A stretch of 64,000 nucleotides of DNA from Serilophus lunatus (GCA_013399895.1 VXBA01002635.1:124001-188000); one strand, 5' to 3'. Counted from the first letter of the stretch, positions 13,797 to 27,389 are shown. Notes: generated from the letters alone by a model not told the origin. A program made the numbers and translations.

Positions 13797-14750
13797 AATA
13801 TGCCCTAAAGCAGCCAGCTAAGGATCCTAACTTAATGGGAACATCTGCAAAGGACTGAGAGCTGGAAAATTAGCTTTACAATATTGACTGCTGTGTCTCA
13901 AGGCATAAAGGGATTGCTCCCAGACAGGAGGTAGCAAGAAGGAGCAAAACCAGAATATCCTACTGCCTCAGCTTGTAGGGCAAAACCCCATCACAGTTTC
14001 AGCGAGCGAGATTAACACTATCCTGAAGTTGCTCTAACACAAGCTGTGAAACAGGCCTTGCTTTCCCCTGTTCTAGCAGACCTGTGAAAGACAGCAAAGT
14101 ACCACAGAGCCAACGGTCTCAACTGTAAACACAGCTTGCCCAGAAGAAAGGATCCAATCCTGAAAGGTTCCTCTAGAACAAGGCCCAGCATGACCACCAC
14201 CCTTTCTTTCTACAAGGAATAACAGACCACTACCCTTCTGCCTTTTTCCTTTTATTACCTGCAGCAAGGTCTGAAAGTTCATTGAACATAGCTGGGGGCA
14301 TCCCACCAGGGCTTAGCCCTTCCTCCTCTGCTCTTCTCCCACAAATCCAAAACAAATGGTATGAAGCAAAAGACACACAAGTGAAATTCCTTGTACCTTT
14401 TGATGTAAAACGCCTGCTATAGCAGTAGCTTGCCATGGTGAAGTAGGATCTTCTGAAAATGCAGAACAGAGGAGAATCCTGTCCTGAAGTTCAGAAGGGC
14501 AAGAGTTACACCAGCAATATGAAAAAAACATTTCTTTGCCCAGATGGTGCCTTGAACATAAACTGTCAAAGTCATTACTCAGACTTTATTATCAGGGTTA
14601 TGTTTTCTTTATTCCTTTTAATATTCCATATGCTGGTCATATAATACATTTCTTTGTATTCCTCTTCCCTTTTATTCTCTTTGTTTGTTCCATTCATGAC
14701 TTATCACCTTCTGGTGGCAATTTAATTATCGGATCTATATTATTAGTATC

Positions 14751-14769
14751 TTTTTTCTTTTTTTTTTTT
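14751..14769. repeat. Poly(T) tract
   Basis: Six T, one C, then twelve T in an AT-rich stretch. If read on the minus strand it could be an old poly(A) tail, but no retrocopy is recognisable beside it. Confidence 0.85.
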
Positions 14770-17700
14770 GTAGAATATAATAAAAAATTTCAGTACAAAA
14801 CACTGCAAGTAATTCAATTTCCATCAGTGAGGAAGGAAGCTGGATGCATTCAATGAAAGGGAGGAGAGTACCTGGCTATAATATTTTTAATAAAAATATA
14901 ATAGCACTTTGTACTTTTTAGCATCTTCTATTTGGAGAACCTTGTGGCTTCATAGTCATTAATATTGTTTAACTTTTCCATTGCATTTTCATCTATAGCT
15001 TTCATAGCACTTTCTGAAGATGAATCAGTCTTAGCTTCTCTGTTTTGCACCCAGGGAAAAAATGTGAAAGACAATACAATTCACCCATCCAGGGTTACTG
15101 CTGGGATGAGATCCCAGGAACCCCAAAGCCCCAGACTGAAACCCCTTCCATTGGACTGTGCTGTCCCTCAATATGAAGTGCTACTCATCACTTTCCAACA
15201 GCCCCATCTCCTTCCTAAATCTCCTTCGGTTGCTCACAAAAGCTGAGTCCATCATTCTTCAGTCTTGTGTTTGCTTTTGTGCATTCTGCCTTGTCCAAGC
15301 CAAATTACACTGTGTGTTTCTCCAGGCAGGACCTTCACTCTCTCTGGGGTGGGAGAACTTCGGAAGTGCTCGGTACAACAGGACACAAAAGCAACTTAAC
15401 TCCAGAAGCCCTGTGAAGTCTCCTTGAAATATTTCAGTTTGCTCCTTAGCCACCTGGGACAGATTCCTGGGTTTACATCTTGTCTGAAAAGTTAGTTTCC
15501 CTGGAATCAAAGAATCCCAGATTTGATTGACCAAATCCTCAGTGACTTGAAGGAGGTGAGTAGGGGACAATAGTTCTTGTGTAATACAAGGCATGAAGTT
15601 GCATATTTTACATAAAAGAAGTGGAACAGTTCTTCATTTCATGTAGAGATGAGCTTCAGAGCAGAGGATACTGTGGATGCTGAAATATTATAATGATGCA
15701 AAAGACTGTCTGGAGAAATTCATAGAAGCAAAATCCTCCATGAGCCCTGAAGTAGAGAGGTGCCACCTTGGGCTCAGAGACTCCCTGAACAACAAACTAT
15801 CTGGTGTACCTGTATCTCTTTTGAAGGAGGGTAATTCTATGATGGCTATCCTGTTCCCTTGGGTTCAGATGCTGGCCAGCACCAGGGGTGGGATGCTGGG
15901 CTCAGATTACACTACTCAGCAAGTGGCAGATCAGGCAACCTGGAGAGAGTTGCATGATGGCCCAGATGTTCCATGGTTTGCACCACATCTCTATGATGTG
16001 GAGCCTATGTCTCAGGACACTCTATTTGGAGAAACTCTGTATGCAAGGCAAGATCTACCTTTTGCAGACAGATCCCTGTGTCTATGTAGTGGCTCCCTGA
16101 TTTTTCCATGGGTACAAGGATCTTCTAGATAGGGCCTATCAGAATATATCCTAAGCAGGACCAATTAATTTTGTTATGCATTCATTGAAATTTCCTATTT
16201 TTTCATAGTAAAAGTCAAAACTACACTCTAAAGAATTAATGGCTCCAAATAATGTACATGGTATTTGAAATTGGCTTTTTGCCACCTCTAACTTCTTCCT
16301 ATAGTTGGTAAGATCCTGCTTTTCCTATTCATAAAGACATTCTTCTCCTGAGGGTCCAAATGCAGCAGTCAGAATTACAGAAGGTGTTATTTTCTGATCA
16401 GTAGTGTTTAAAGAAAGAGTTTTCTTTATTTTGCTTCTTCTCTGACTATCAGTTAGTCTTCTTTTCCAGTAGATCAAGCTTTCACAGCTTATTTTGTTTG
16501 TCTGTTTGTACATTAGTTTCTTAGGGTCAGAAATTATTTAGAACACAAAGCAGAAAAAGAAATCACCTTTTCTTTCCCTTTTGCTTTTTATATGAAAACA
16601 CTTAAAACATTTTCAGTTCCAGAATTATCACCCAAACTCAAAACACTCACAAAAATGATAGGGGGAGAAAGACAGAAAAAAACCAATACAAACACATTCA
16701 TGGGACTAGCATGTGTGAAACAGATTCTTTTTTTTTTTAATACTAAGGAATTATTGTATCTGCAAGCCAAAACAACAGCACTCCCTCATGCCAACTCCAG
16801 CTGTTCCTCCCTTGTAAAATTTATGAGCTGTTTTGAAGAGCTTGATTAGATCTTGTGATGGAGCTTCAGTGTAGCCATGAAGATATTTTTAATTGCTGTG
16901 ATGTTGTCAGGTTTCCTTGTGACACAAAGAGTGCTGTTAGTTGGCTGATGAGAAAGCAAACTCTGAGATCCCAGCCTGCCGTGTCACCAAGCTGAAATGA
17001 AAAGTCCAGCCACATTTCAGATCTACTCCAAATCCTTGCTGGAAACAGTAGCAAAAAGGCTGACAAAGGCAGGCTAAAATAGCTTTAAACAAACAAGTAC
17101 GTTGGTGGGAGATTTCAGTGTCTTTCCAACAGCATCCTGGCATCAGCCCAAAACATCTGGCCTCACTATCTTTAGGCTGTGATTTAAAAGTGACGACCTG
17201 AGCATGTTTTGCTGTTAGAAGTCTTCTAGCAAGTATCATGAAAGTAAGAATTTTACATCATCTAATCAGTATTCAGATTTCATAATTATACTTTTATGTC
17301 TGTTTCTTCCCTAAGGAAAGACTCAAATACTTAAAAAAATTCTAGAAAATACAATGGCTTTTCTGTAGACAGAACATGCAGCAACATCATCAGTCCTGGA
17401 CAGGTTGTCCAAAGCAACTGGAGTTAAGGCTAGATATTGCCAGGTCCAGCTATCTGGAGGTTATTAGCTCAAGTACTCCACCCTCCCTATATGCTTCAAG
17501 CCACCAGAAATAGAGAAAGAAGCACACATGGCATGAATTATGCACCCACTAACTAACAAGGCCTGTGTAATTTCTGAGCTTGTGGTTTTACGTATTTTCA
17601 TGCCACAGAGATCTCAAACCTCTAAGCATCTCGACTTATAAGATAAAAGTCTTAAAATGTATGCTAAGGACTCACAATAAAGGACATAAAAACTTAAAGA

Positions 17701-20239
17701 GAAAGTTGAAAAAAGCAGTGGGATTATTAATTGCTACCTTTTAAGCAAAGCTGTCTGTAGTATTAGGACCTTTTGTGACTTGACATTTGTAGATTTGGTA
17801 AATTAGAGCCATAAAAGAAATAGGCCTTTCTAGACACGGGTAAAATCAGGTGTAATACCAAGGATTACTAGTCAGTTCATGGTCCTTCAGCATGTTGAAG
17901 ATTAAAAGCCCTGAGGCCTGTGCTTCCATGCCCAGTTTGGCTTACCAGGAATCATCCCCATGTGAGACACAAAGTGCCCTGGCTGTCCTGAAGGGCAAAC
18001 TATGCTGTTAGTTACCAGGTCAAAGGACTCAGGCAGCAAGTAGGAAAATCATGGCTTTATCTTCCCTTCTCCTTTTAGATGATTTACATCTATAGGAGTG
18101 CAAGTAGCAATCAGCCCCTCTCTCTTGCCTGTCGAACTGTAAAGCATCTAATCCAAATCACTCTTAATATTTCATTCGAGTTCAGTAGACTTTGGAGCCA
18201 GCCCCAGGCTCAGACTTAGCATGTCTTTCTGGAAGCTCAGTATCTGATTATTATTAAGATGTGAGAGGCTCCTGTGAAGCAGAAGCCTTAGGATTCCTGT
18301 CAAAATGAGACTTGAAACAGTGAAAAGAAGAAAAACTGAATCCTCTGGGCTGCGTCTTGCCCTACACTCAGGAAATTCAGCACTGCTCCAGGAACAGAAG
18401 GGAGAGATGGAAAGATGTGCTCAGGTGATTGGAGATATTTTAGCACAATATCATCTAGCCCAGTGCAAGCAGCACATGAGAATTTTCTGTTTTCTGGGAT
18501 CTTGATTAGGAATAAGCTCTGATGCTGTGCATATCCTTTGGATGCTTTGTATTTGTTCTGTAGTGGTGGTGGAGCTTCCTCTGCTCTGCCTCATTATTTA
18601 GACAACGCAAGACGTAAGGGAGTCAGTGGCATCAGGTGGAAGCTGTTTTTACATGTTCTTACACTGTGTGTAACTTGGCCTGACCTACAGAATTACCTGA
18701 AGGCATAGGAAACAAATAGAAGACTCCTAACACCTCCTTTTTTGGTCTCCAACCTCTCCCACCATGAGAAGGTACTGGCGAGCCAAATGTTGTCTCAAAC
18801 ATCACACATCTCACACTGTTTGGGGTTACATGATGTTTCCTATACCATTTCTAATGACTGGAGCTCTCCCAGCTTTCATTAATCCTTGGAGTTTTTTCTC
18901 ACTGCAACTCAGGTTCTCACCTCTGTGGTTTCCCACTGCTGCTGGTAGATGCAAAGTTCAACAGCTCTGGGCCAAATGATAGCACATCTTGTAAAATGTA
19001 GCATTTTTGAGAATTAATAACAGGTTACAGAGTGCATGTGTGTTTCCAAGACTTACTTTTTAATAGCTTTTATTGCTGTAACTTAATATAACTGAATAAA
19101 GAAATGCAGCATCCTAGAAAATGCAGTCTGGCCTGCTGATGAGAACTTTGACCACTGAACTGGTAGGGTCTATCCATAAATGTTTGGTCTTAAATTTGCC
19201 CAAAAGTGGTGTGAGCTGTTTTGGAGTTTGTAATGAGTGGTGGCATATGAAGTTAACATAACATGGATCTCTCATAAAATAGATAATTACTGTATCATGA
19301 TGATCAGAAACAATGACTCCTGTCTTTATATAAACCCACAAAAGAATACATTTGTACCCTCAGATAAGATGAGGAGAGACACATGAAAAGTTGCTTAAGC
19401 CTAACGAAGTCACTTTAGTGGATTGCCAAAATGTAACCCCCATGCCATGATAATTTTAACCCCAGGAGGACCAGAAATTCTGCATGTACTCAGCCAAAGA
19501 GGCAGAGCTTTCCCACTGGCACTCTTTGAATTACACAGGTGGATGGCAACGCAAGGAGTAGAGAGCCAGTGCTGTCTTTCCTCTGAAAAAAAAAAGATTA
19601 ACAAAGAGTCTGTCAGTAGGAGCCTGGGAGTGAGAGATCCCCCATAATGGCAGAGCGAGTGAATAGCATGTGTTTAAAGAGCCCATAATCCTATATTTAC
19701 ACAACAGTCCTTAATGGCTCATTCAGAGCCATTGCAAAGAACCAAGTAAATAGTGTGGTTAGAAAGTCTGTTACTTTATATTTACTCACTAGACCGTCTG
19801 CTGTGGGAGCTGTGAATGTCATGGAGAGCTAAAAGGAGCATTCTTTTGATTTTTTTTTATTATTTTTTCTTTTGGCTATGAAAAGCTAACTAATAATGAT
19901 ACTGAAAATCACTTTCAATGGAAACTATACTTTCACTTTGCACCAGTGGAGAACAACCATTAGCACACTTTGTCAAGGAAAGGGATGCATTTATCATCAC
20001 CTGGAGTCTTTTCATAGAGGTTGGATGTGCTCTAAAAGATATGCTCTTTCTCAACAAGACGTTATTGAACTCAATAGCACTCACCTGTGTGGCGGGAAAA
20101 ATTCATTCCTGTCACTGCCAGAACTACTGGGAAGGCATAAAATGGTCTGTTTTACACATATTTTATACAAATAGTCTCTTCTGGCTTTAAAATATGCTAC
20201 ATTTGAGACTGGACACTAAATTTATTCTCTCAGATGTTT

Positions 20240-20860
20240 ATTCATGTAAACAGTCAAATCTTCATTAAAGTCAAAATTATACACACAAATCAGAGTGAAG
20301 CAGACAGCTGATTAGCATGTGAAATGAAGGTGGCATTAAATATTTAGAGATTTGCATAGCAAATAATTATAAATCCAAAGTTAGTAGTGAGTTATGAAAT
20401 GGACTGTAAAGATCTGATAAAGTCCACTCAAATAAGAAAAATTCACAGAAGCAGCCTAGTATTTTAGATCCCTGAAACATTATTCAAGATCCTATTTGAA
20501 CCTTAATTAACTGACCCTCAAAATTCTCATGAGGCAACAGGAAGCAGTGAAATGGAGCAAATAATTAATAAGTAATCATTTATGCAATGAATTTTTCTTT
20601 GTGATTGTCTACAGAGATCATTAAATCTATTTATTATACACAATGACTCACACAATTTTGTCAATAACACTTTGTTTGCAAATAGTTTAAAATTTGCAAC
20701 TGGAAGGAAGAAGAGAGGAATCCTGCATGCTTATTGCTGTTTTCTGATTAATTAGTAAAGCCATGTGATCAGCAAAGGATGACTGCGAATTAGGAATCAA
20801 ATATTTAATAATCAAATGTGTAATTTGAATTCCTCTTCAGTAAAAAAATTAGGGCCTATT
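20240..20860. promoter_or_regulatory. AT-rich homeodomain-site-rich block, possible enhancer/CNE
   Basis: This block is strongly AT-rich, free of simple repeats and transposons, and carries three TAATTA homeodomain core sites (20504-20509, 20562-20567, 20749-20754). It also holds many ATTTA/TAAT variants. Long conserved non-coding elements near developmental genes in vertebrates often look like this. The judgement is from composition only: conservation cannot be tested here, and TAATTA is expected to occur by chance in AT-rich DNA. Confidence 0.3.
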
Positions 20861-22359
20861 ATCTAAGGAAAAAGGTGCATTTTCCTTACATTGTATAAAA
20901 TGACAACATGTAGTTTCAGGCAGTACCAGACACCAATGTCACACATCTCTCAGTGTGTCCAGGGTGGGTCACATGTGTGGGAGAAGGGAATAAGTCTGGA
21001 AGAACATATCTTCCTGAGCCTTCACATCTCTGGTGACCTAAAACTTTAATCCACTAGTGCTATATCAATGCCACCGTGTTCAAACAGATCTGATGAAACT
21101 TCACATTGATGTAATCTGCTGTTTCCTTCCTCCAAGAATTCGTGTTACGGAAGTCTGAGAAATAAATTGTGCCATGAGAATAGAGGGAAACAGATCAAGT
21201 GTATGTCAAACTGACATTTCGTATCAAAATGGAATGAGGTTTTGAGAACCAAAAATATAATGTGGAAAATCCAGTTTAAGTAATAAAATTATTGGTAAGA
21301 TGAAGGGTTAGAATGATGGAGAGATGGAGGCACAGGCCAGCAATGAGGAGCAAGGAATAACAACCAGGACTTTCCTGTTGAGAGATCGAAAGTTTGTAAG
21401 ACTTCCTCCAGTGCAGAGAGAGAAAGGCTATGCCTTCCTCTGTACATCAAAACTGTAGCAGTATCACTGGTGTTTTCCCAGGATACTCTTCACAGCTCTT
21501 TTCCACTGCAAAAGTGCGTTTCTGCATTGACTTTTTTAACACATTAACACAGGAGCACAGCTCTAAGTACATACAGAATCTGTGATGTTGGATATTGTCA
21601 TTTGGATAGCATTCCTTTCCTCCTCTTTGCTGTAGCATTCAGTTCTGTATTTCCCACTCCATCTCTGTAGCCCCAAACTGTAAGGGGTAATTTCATTCTG
21701 GTGTGTGGTCTTGTTTCAGAGACTACCAAGACTGTGAGCAGGACTATGTGCATTTGTGTAAATGATAGCAGCCCCTATTCCTGATTTGTGTCTTGCCATT
21801 CTTAAAAGATTTTCTTATTGTAACAGAGGGAAAGAGATTAAAACAGCTGTTCTGAAGCATTTTTTTTAATTGTATCCTATTCCTTCTGCTGCTTTTTCTT
21901 TTTCTGCTAAGATGGTATCAAAGGTCTCGTCTGTAAGGGTTGCCAAAATGTCTCCTTTGGTCCAGATCACTCACAGAGGCATGTGAACCACCCAAGTGAG
22001 AGATGTGCATGAGTAAATCCCAGAGTGAATCCTCCAAGCCCATGAGTCCTGGTGGCTTCATCTCATTTGTCTGGGATTTTTAGTATTGTCAAGATACTGG
22101 CTCAATTACATCTGGGGTTTTTCACCCAATCACTTTAGCTAATTAAATGTTTTAAGATGCCACAATGAAAGTTATATAGACACAAGCAATTTTTATGAAC
22201 TGGTAGCATTAATTTAAATTTGACTCCAGCAAAGCATGCTATGATGTTTCAGGCTATTAGCCCATCACTAATACAGACTACAGAATAGTTAATACCAGTC
22301 CATTCAAAACCAAGACATATTTTGATTTGCTGAATAGCTTTAATTCTCCCAAAGCTGAT

Positions 22360-22393
22360 CAAATAATAATAACAACAGTAACAATAACAATAA
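22360..22393. repeat. Imperfect (AAT/AAC)n trinucleotide repeat
   Basis: Three AAT units followed by AAC and ACAATA units, ending at 'aaaggcaatt'. It is short and interrupted. Confidence 0.88.
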
Positions 22394-25069
22394 AGGCAAT
22401 TCCAGTGTGATTGGCTAATCTGATGGTTTTGCTCCCAGTTTATTTTTAATTTCTGGCAGCAGTGATATTGGAAATTAAAAAGCTCTCTTGACACTCAAGT
22501 GACTCGAATCTCAGACCAGATGAAATGAGGTGACTGAAGCAGCTCTGGGCCTTTTATTCTCTCCCATCATTATCTCAGCTAATAAGAAGAAACTGTGAGG
22601 CTGCCCAGCAGTGGAGGCTGAGGACTTTCCCCCTCACACTCCCCTTTTTTTCCTTTTTGTGCCATCCAAGATAAAGTACTAATTATCAGGACAGCTCAAG
22701 CTCATTTGTAGGAGAAAGGGAATTGAATGCTGGTTCGGTGAAAAGACTTAGCTCCTGTGTGCCCTTGGGCAGGAATTGAGGTACTTTGGTGATTTAAGCA
22801 TCCAAATTAAAACACCTTGAAGTGACAGGCAGACATCCCAAGGGGCTTGATCCTAGGACCTCTGCTCTAGCTCTCGTTGCAAGGTTTAACAGAGAGAAAA
22901 AAAACAATTTCACTGAGATCATCATGTATGGACAGGTCTTTCAGATGAGGCACTCAGGCCCTTCTCTGCTTTGGGCGACCAAGATGGAAAGCTGTGAAGC
23001 ATAGGCTTACCTTAGGACACAGGAAGGTGTGGACTGGAAATTCACATAGTATTTGATTGCAAATTACTTGTGTGGAAGCACAATTGGATTGAAAGTCTGG
23101 GGATGAGTAAGACTTCAGCCTGGTTCTGTCTGGAAAGGACACACTTTTATTCAAGCATGGCATGAGGGCACTGTCACTGCTGTTGTGACACAGAAAGCAC
23201 ACAGTAGTGAGGACTGATTCAGTCTGAATCACCCTTTTTAGTAGATAGGGATTCTGCAAACTGTCTGACATTCTCTTCCCTATCTACAGCCATGTACAAC
23301 GTGACAGGGAAAGAAACTCTAGAGAGAGGCCAGTGATTTTGCAATGGGCTCAGCATCAAGCAAAAATTATCTCCAGATCACTAATGCACTCACTCTGGAG
23401 TTGCTGAGGGAGGCCACAGAGGGAATTCAGCATGAGGGGTTGGTTATAAGAGGGACCTCAAACCTCTCCCTGTCTCAAGAGGGATGCCAGTAACCTCTCT
23501 GCTCCATGGGCCCAGGTCCTGACGTGCTCTGCATATCCAGGCAGCAGCCAGTAAGTGAATAAAAGGAGTATTTGGGCCACCAGTCTATCAAATCCAGGAA
23601 CTAAAGAATTTGAAAAAAACCCCCAGCATTTTCATTGCAGGTGTTAAAGTGCTTTATCAGCAGGAATCTGTGTCTGCCATGTCCCAGATAAATGTTAGGA
23701 GAGGAGCAGAGCACTGCACTCACAGGCTACCCCATCATCTCTTTTGTTAACGGCTCCATCACTTGCCCTCCTGGAGAAGATGGTGCTCACCATGCATCAT
23801 GAGGACAGCTGAACGTGACTTACAGGCTTGGGTGCCAGAAGAGAGCCATTCCTCCTTCCCACCAGAGCTTCGGGAGAGACAAAAGTCAGTTCTTCCACTT
23901 CCACCTAGGAGTGAAAAAAAAGCAATGTGTAGTTTTGCTGATTGTTCACAATAATTGTCACTGGCAAGGGCAAGAATGGGACAGGTGAGGAGTGATACTT
24001 TTGCAGTACACCCTCCACTTTGGGATGCTCAGGACTACCTAGAACAGTGGCACATCTTATTTTTTCTCATCTAGGCATTTAATACTACCTTCTTCATTAG
24101 TTGTCACTTAGAAAGATTCGCCCTCACAGTCCTGCAAGCTTTTTGGAGTCATGGTTCAGACTGGGAGACATTTGTTGTCTTTTATCCTAAGCTAGGCTAA
24201 AGCAGCAGATTAGGAGAGTGTTTTCCTTGCCAGGGCTATCCAGGAGCCCTCGCACATCTGAGGGGTTTGGGATCAGAGGGAAGGTTTGCTTCCTGTCGCA
24301 ATGTCTCCCATGCCTGGCAGAGGACAAACTGGTAAATGAATTTCAGGCTAATGGAAGTGGGTGTTAAATATTTGCTGTACTTGAGCAGGAGGGCCTTTGT
24401 CACTAATTACCAGGAGATGCTAAAGGAGATAGGATGTATTTAAACCTCATTGTTTGCCATTAAAACATAAATTCTCTTCTTTTCTGGGCTAAGCAGCTAA
24501 TATATTTCGAGCAATAACAGAAGGGCTTAGTGGATTAATCACTGTCCTCGGAAATAAAAAGTGATTTAATTTAGTGCAAGAGAATGTTAGTAAAGAGACA
24601 AAAGCAAGTGGCCACTGGCTTGTGAGCCAGATCAGAATTCTGGGTCTGATCTCTGTGTCCAAACAGGCTCTCCAGACTCAGCTCTGCCCTGAGGTAAAGC
24701 AGAAGCTGGGGGACATGCCAGAAAGGGGAATCTCAGGCGTCCCTTGCTGGTGGTGCTCCTGGCAAAGGCAAGTTCTCCCTGCAGAGCCTGCCATCCATCC
24801 TCAGCGCTGGGGAAAACATCAGGTCCTTCAGGCTTAAAGAAAACCCTGCAGAGACATCTCTTCCCATTTCTCACCATCTAAATCCTATTGTATGGCCCTT
24901 GGCAGTTGAGTGGATGGGTGAATAGATAACATTAACTCTACTATTAACTACAGCTCAGTAACTGTAAGGATTCCTTGGCCCTTTCCCTGCTGCTAAAAGT
25001 ACAACCCAGAAAGGCATAAAACACTGCAAAGGATTTCTTCCCAGCTTTAATGTCTGTGGTGCCATTCAG

Positions 25070-25150
25070 CCTGGCACCCGGCGCGGCACAGGGCACCCAT
25101 CTGCATCAACGCCCGTCTGTAAGTGCCTTGTGGCTGCCGACTCAATGAGC
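25070..25150. other. Small CpG cluster with splice-like borders
   Basis: About six CpG dinucleotides fall within roughly 70 bp, against an almost CpG-free background. The first part (25070-25118, 49 nt) is flanked by a possible acceptor (pyrimidine-containing stretch then CAG at 25067-25069) and a good donor (GTAAGT at 25119-25124), and is open in all three plus-strand frames. This might be a small exon of an unseen gene or a chance GC-rich island. It is too short to identify a protein. Confidence 0.25.
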
Positions 25151-27024
25151 CCCTTGCCCAGAGAATCGTGAAGGTTCAGGGAATACAGACAAGCTGTCAG
25201 CCTTCACTGTTCCATGCTCGTCTCTTTAGGCTCCACAAGGAAATATTGTGCAGTGACACCCTTATTGGCCCTGGATGAATCAGATTAATTATTCCAATGA
25301 GAAATTTCCCCCAGCAAGTCATTTTCCTGTTCAGTGCACTTTGTAAATATGAAGTGCCTCTTCCAAAATCTTCCTGTGAATGAAGAGAAACTCTAGTTTT
25401 TCCAGAAAGGAAACTGAGGCATAGGGAAAGGTAAATGACATGCCTAAGGCACAGGAAAATGTGTATAAACAAAACAAGAACCATTTTATCTACATGCTTA
25501 TGGGAATTTGAAAATTATGATTACAGTAGGCGATGGGGCAGATTTTTTCCAATGCAATGTGTGAAAGAGCAATTTTAAAACATTCTATATCTGAAATTCT
25601 CAAGAGTTTTCTGGCAGAAGGGGGAAACCCTGAACAGGAAATCTAACTCTCTGCATAACGAACCTGTTTTTCTCAGTTGCTTCTGGTAGATCCATTAGAA
25701 ATAGTTCATGAACTCCCACAGATCTCTGCTACAGAGATTAGGAAACACTGTAGATAGAACATTTCCATCATAATGGAAGAGAAGATGTTAGAAAAATGGG
25801 ATTTAATCCAATGCAGAACAGGAAAACATTTGATTTCCTAGCTCTCCACCAAACAGAATGCCCAGCCAAAATTTTTTTAATTTAAAATCTATATTACAAT
25901 AGAAAGAGGAGACACTGTGCCAAAAAATGAAAACATATTTCAGTTAGTACTAAGCAGCAACTACTCCTGGGATTTTAATGAAGGGATGCAAAAAAGAATG
26001 GCAGAATGTTTTTCCAGTAGCACATCTGTGGAAAGAGGATCCATTGGCATAAGTTATTAATCTACTTTATCTTTATGAATTTGTATATATATGATAAACC
26101 ATGTAGATATGAAATTTACAGAAAAAATAGAGAAAAACACCCTCTAACATACGTTACAAGGACTAAAAATTTCAAAACTTAAAAATTTACCAAACAGAAG
26201 ATTTTCCTTCCATTCTTTTCCTTTCTCAATTTAGATTTTACCTGGAAGATGCTGACATTTCATGGATGCCAAGAAATTATGGTTTTGACTGAATAGTATT
26301 TTTCAATAGAAAACAATATTGGTATAGAGGTTCTAAGCAACTCCAATCCCAAATTAACATTTGCAGCCCATAATTAGAGACAGCCATCCTGCAGTGGCTT
26401 TAACATAGATATGAGCTTTCTAGAAGTTTAACTATAGAACGGTTGGAGAAGGTATCACAGAGCCTGATGTGACCTTGTTTGCCTATGAGAAGCACAGAGG
26501 GTAAGTTAAGAGAAAGCACTGGATCAGGGATTTTGGAGGGTCAGCTCAGCAGTGCCAGCATCCCATCAGGATTTGATATTCAACCAAACTCAAACTGTGG
26601 AAAACAGACGGTGTGAAGGTCAAGGCAGTCAGGATCAGCAGGATCTGGATCAACATGAGTAAAACATTTTCTTGCAGGTAATCTTAGCCCAGGACAAGCC
26701 TGCCCTGCCCCTAAGGATAATTCACACTGTTGGGGCAACAGCTGATATCGGGACTGTGCGTCTTCATGGGGGACCACATGGGAAGGAATGGGGTGGGATG
26801 AAGATGCAGTCCAGGACTCATGTATATCGGTGGAGAGGTAAAATCCTGGGCTGTTAATATCCAGTGAGTGTCAAAAATGTAACTGAAAAGTCGACTGAGT
26901 TGCTAAAGATGCCTGTGTTGTGTATTGCAAAACCAAAAGAAGGATTGAGAAAAACACATCTCCCAGTTTTGTGTTCTCACAGAAACAGAGAATCATTTAG
27001 GTTGGAAAAGACCTTTAAGGCCAT

Positions 27025-27389
27025 TGTGAAGCCTAAAACCAGAGAAAGAAAACCTTGCAAACAAAGTTAATAGAGGTAAAAGGAAATATAGGTTCTTTAA
27101 TGGAAATTTCTGGACCCAAGACGCACCCCACAGCCCTTATCACCCCAAATTTATAACATATATCAATTCATCCACCCTCTATGTCCACCAAGCAGCATTC
27201 TACCTGACCTCTGCCAACCCCTGAGAGCCTTCTACAGGTTCTCTGGGCCCTCTATTTTGTCTTGCTAACCTTGCTATCTCCGAAAGAATATTAAACATAG
27301 CTTCACAACTCATGGGAAAAGGCCTAACAAAGCTTATGAGTGAACTACATAGTCAAGTTAAAATTCCAGAAACATGAGGAAAAACTTCA
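27025..27389 (-). mobile_element. Solo LTR of an endogenous retrovirus, inserted into CR1
   Basis: This 365-bp segment interrupts a CR1 element. Its ends form a short inverted match (TGTGAAG at 27025, ACTTCA at 27384-27389), the 5'-TG...CA-3' form of retroviral LTRs. Flanks 'aggccat' (27018-27024) and 'aggcat' (27390-27395) look like a decayed target-site duplication of about 6 bp with one indel. On the minus strand a TATAAA (27155-27150) is followed about 50 nt later by an ATTAAA polyadenylation-type signal (27102-27097), the expected promoter then poly(A) order, so the LTR is taken as minus-oriented. There is no gag, pol or env sequence nearby, so this is a solo LTR left by LTR-LTR recombination. 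A TSD of about 6 bp would suit an ERVK-like class, but the family is not identified. Confidence 0.7.
27097..27155 (-). promoter_or_regulatory. LTR TATA box and poly(A)-type signal
   Basis: On the minus strand TATAAA occupies 27155-27150 and ATTAAA occupies 27102-27097. The spacing of about 50 nt places a likely transcription start (R region start) between them. This arrangement is seen in compact avian retroviral LTRs. Both motifs are short and AT-rich, so their value comes mainly from their relative order inside a segment bounded by LTR-like ends. Whether the promoter still works cannot be judged from sequence. Confidence 0.45.

Larger units (their letters stand above)
9386..20239. other. 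Unique non-coding DNA
   Basis: No supportable gene. The stretch holds the 10.8-kb inverted repeat, the 13.6-13.8 kb tandem duplications, the poly(T) tract at 14.75 kb and an unexplained 151-codon frame (15677-16132) that I could not match to any family. Composition is moderately AT-rich throughout. No CR1 copy was recognised with confidence. Confidence 0.65.
20861..26977. other. Unique non-coding DNA
   Basis: No gene recognised. AT-rich stretches alternate with short GC-richer ones. Apart from the 22.4-kb trinucleotide repeat and the 25.1-kb CpG cluster I see nothing distinctive. 24440-24580 is another AT-rich, repeat-free stretch of enhancer-like composition but without clear motifs. Confidence 0.65.

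Noticed and set aside
15505..15530. Possible antisense CR1 tail ('gaatcaaagaatcccagatt')
   Set aside because: Only about 20 bp resemble CR1, with no continuing similarity on either side.
17396..17440. Possible CR1 remnant ('ggacaggttgtccaaagc')
   Set aside because: Superficial word similarity only; the surrounding bases do not follow CR1.
26430..26505. Possible exon ending at GGTAAGT (26499)
   Set aside because: The donor is good, but there is no convincing acceptor and the single open frame is about 25 codons with a stop at the donor.
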